From NCBI GenBank assembly GCA_039680225.1, contig JBDKTK010000413.1, forward strand, positions 1-5,915: a stretch of 5,915 bases of DNA. Reading direction: 5' to 3'. Both the position numbers and the translations under genes were made by a program. Origin of the DNA: JBDKTK01 sp039680225. Its GTDB lineage: Bacteria; Desulfobacterota; Syntrophia; Syntrophales; UBA4778. Positions within the stretch are counted from its first letter, which is position 1. Each line of letters begins with the position of its first letter. The notes beneath the pieces are model-generated. The model saw only the letters and a list, made by a program, of their open reading frames with translations, searched no databases and was not told the DNA's origin. Shown here piece by piece: positions 5,548-5,915 of this stretch.

Positions 5548-5915
5548 TTATTCCTTTTTCTCGAATCTCTTGAGGTCTCGGATGGCCTTCATCGGTTCGA
5601 AAGGCTTGGAGAAAAAGGGGTGTTTTGAAAAGAATTCGATGAGCCGGGGATCTATATCTTTTCTGGTTTGCAGAGCGGCCAAACGTAATTGATTGCGTAC
5701 TCCAGGGTATGCGTGAATGTATCCCAATATATTATCGGGAATTTGCGTCATGGTTTTCGCGTAGGATACCAAGCCCTTGATTTTCTCCAGTGTGGCATTG
5801 TCCAGAGTTTCACTGAATTGCACAAATAATCCGGCATAGTGTCTAAGTTCCTGGGTATAAAAAATTTCCTTGTACACGGCATCTTTTACGAAGACTTCAC
5901 ATTTGGCAGTCAGAG
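5548..5915 (-). CDS. Unrecognised protein, C-terminal part (continues past right edge)
   Basis: A minus-strand frame is open from the right edge to TAA at 5548-5550, with about 122 codons visible. A GTG at 5877 could start a 109-residue protein, but no ribosome binding site precedes it. The frame stays open for the 12 codons to the edge with protein-like content (TAKCEVFVKDA), so the true start is probably outside the window. The visible part is soluble, predicted mostly helical, and aromatic- and Lys-rich. It includes YTQELRHYAGLF, IPDNILGYIHAYPGVRNQL and, near the end, FFSKHPFFSKPFEPMKAI. No catalytic motif, signal peptide or membrane segment is visible. I do not recognise the family. The small membrane protein gene follows 5 bases after its stop, so the two probably form an operon. 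The DNA is AT-richer than uvsE. Confidence 0.65.
   Translation of the reverse strand, partial: LTAKCEVFVKDAVYKEIFYTQELRHYAGLFVQFSETLDNATLEKIKGLVSYAKTMTQIPDNILGYIHAYPGVRNQLRLAALQTRKDIDPRLIEFFSKHPFFSKPFEPMKAIRDLKRFEKKE

Overview
The window looks like bacterial chromosome from a Gram-negative, probably environmental lineage. It has two Sec-exported proteins, a CCA-encoding tRNA-Met, sigma70-type promoters and TTG starts. The gene content (exported caspase-like peptidase, FG-GAP protein, UvsE) would suit a Desulfobacterota/Geobacter-like or neighbouring phylum, but nothing here fixes the taxon. Base composition is uneven: both ends (about 1-210 and 5320-5915) are AT-richer than the middle (about 2400-5320).

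Layout. At 1-360 an open frame runs in from the left edge and stops at 134-136. It is followed by an AT-rich stretch with a cluster of GC-rich palindromes and no recognisable gene. At 361-1977 (minus) lies an exported caspase-fold (C14-type) peptidase with an uncharacterised N-terminal half. At 2226-2405 (minus) sits a self-contained tRNA-Met(CAU) unit with promoter, tRNA and intrinsic terminator. At 2515-4248 (minus) is an exported protein that joins a TolB/CsgG-like N-terminal domain to FG-GAP/VCBS calcium-binding repeats. A 170-base divergent region holds a good plus-strand extended -10 promoter overlapping a perfect inverted repeat. It leads to uvsE (4419-5321, plus), a UV-damage endonuclease starting at TTG. 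A GC-rich hairpin separates uvsE from a convergent minus-strand pair: an unrecognised gene entering from the right edge (5548 to the edge) and, five bases after its stop, a 50-residue two-helix membrane protein (5390-5542).

How the genes work together. UvsE is a stand-alone DNA repair enzyme. The two exported proteins share an orientation but are separated by the tRNA unit with its own terminator, so they are not one operon. No multi-gene defence or biosynthetic system can be shown. The least described items are the N-terminal half of the caspase-like protein, the TolB-like/FG-GAP fusion, and the right-end pair of unknown gene plus small membrane hairpin.
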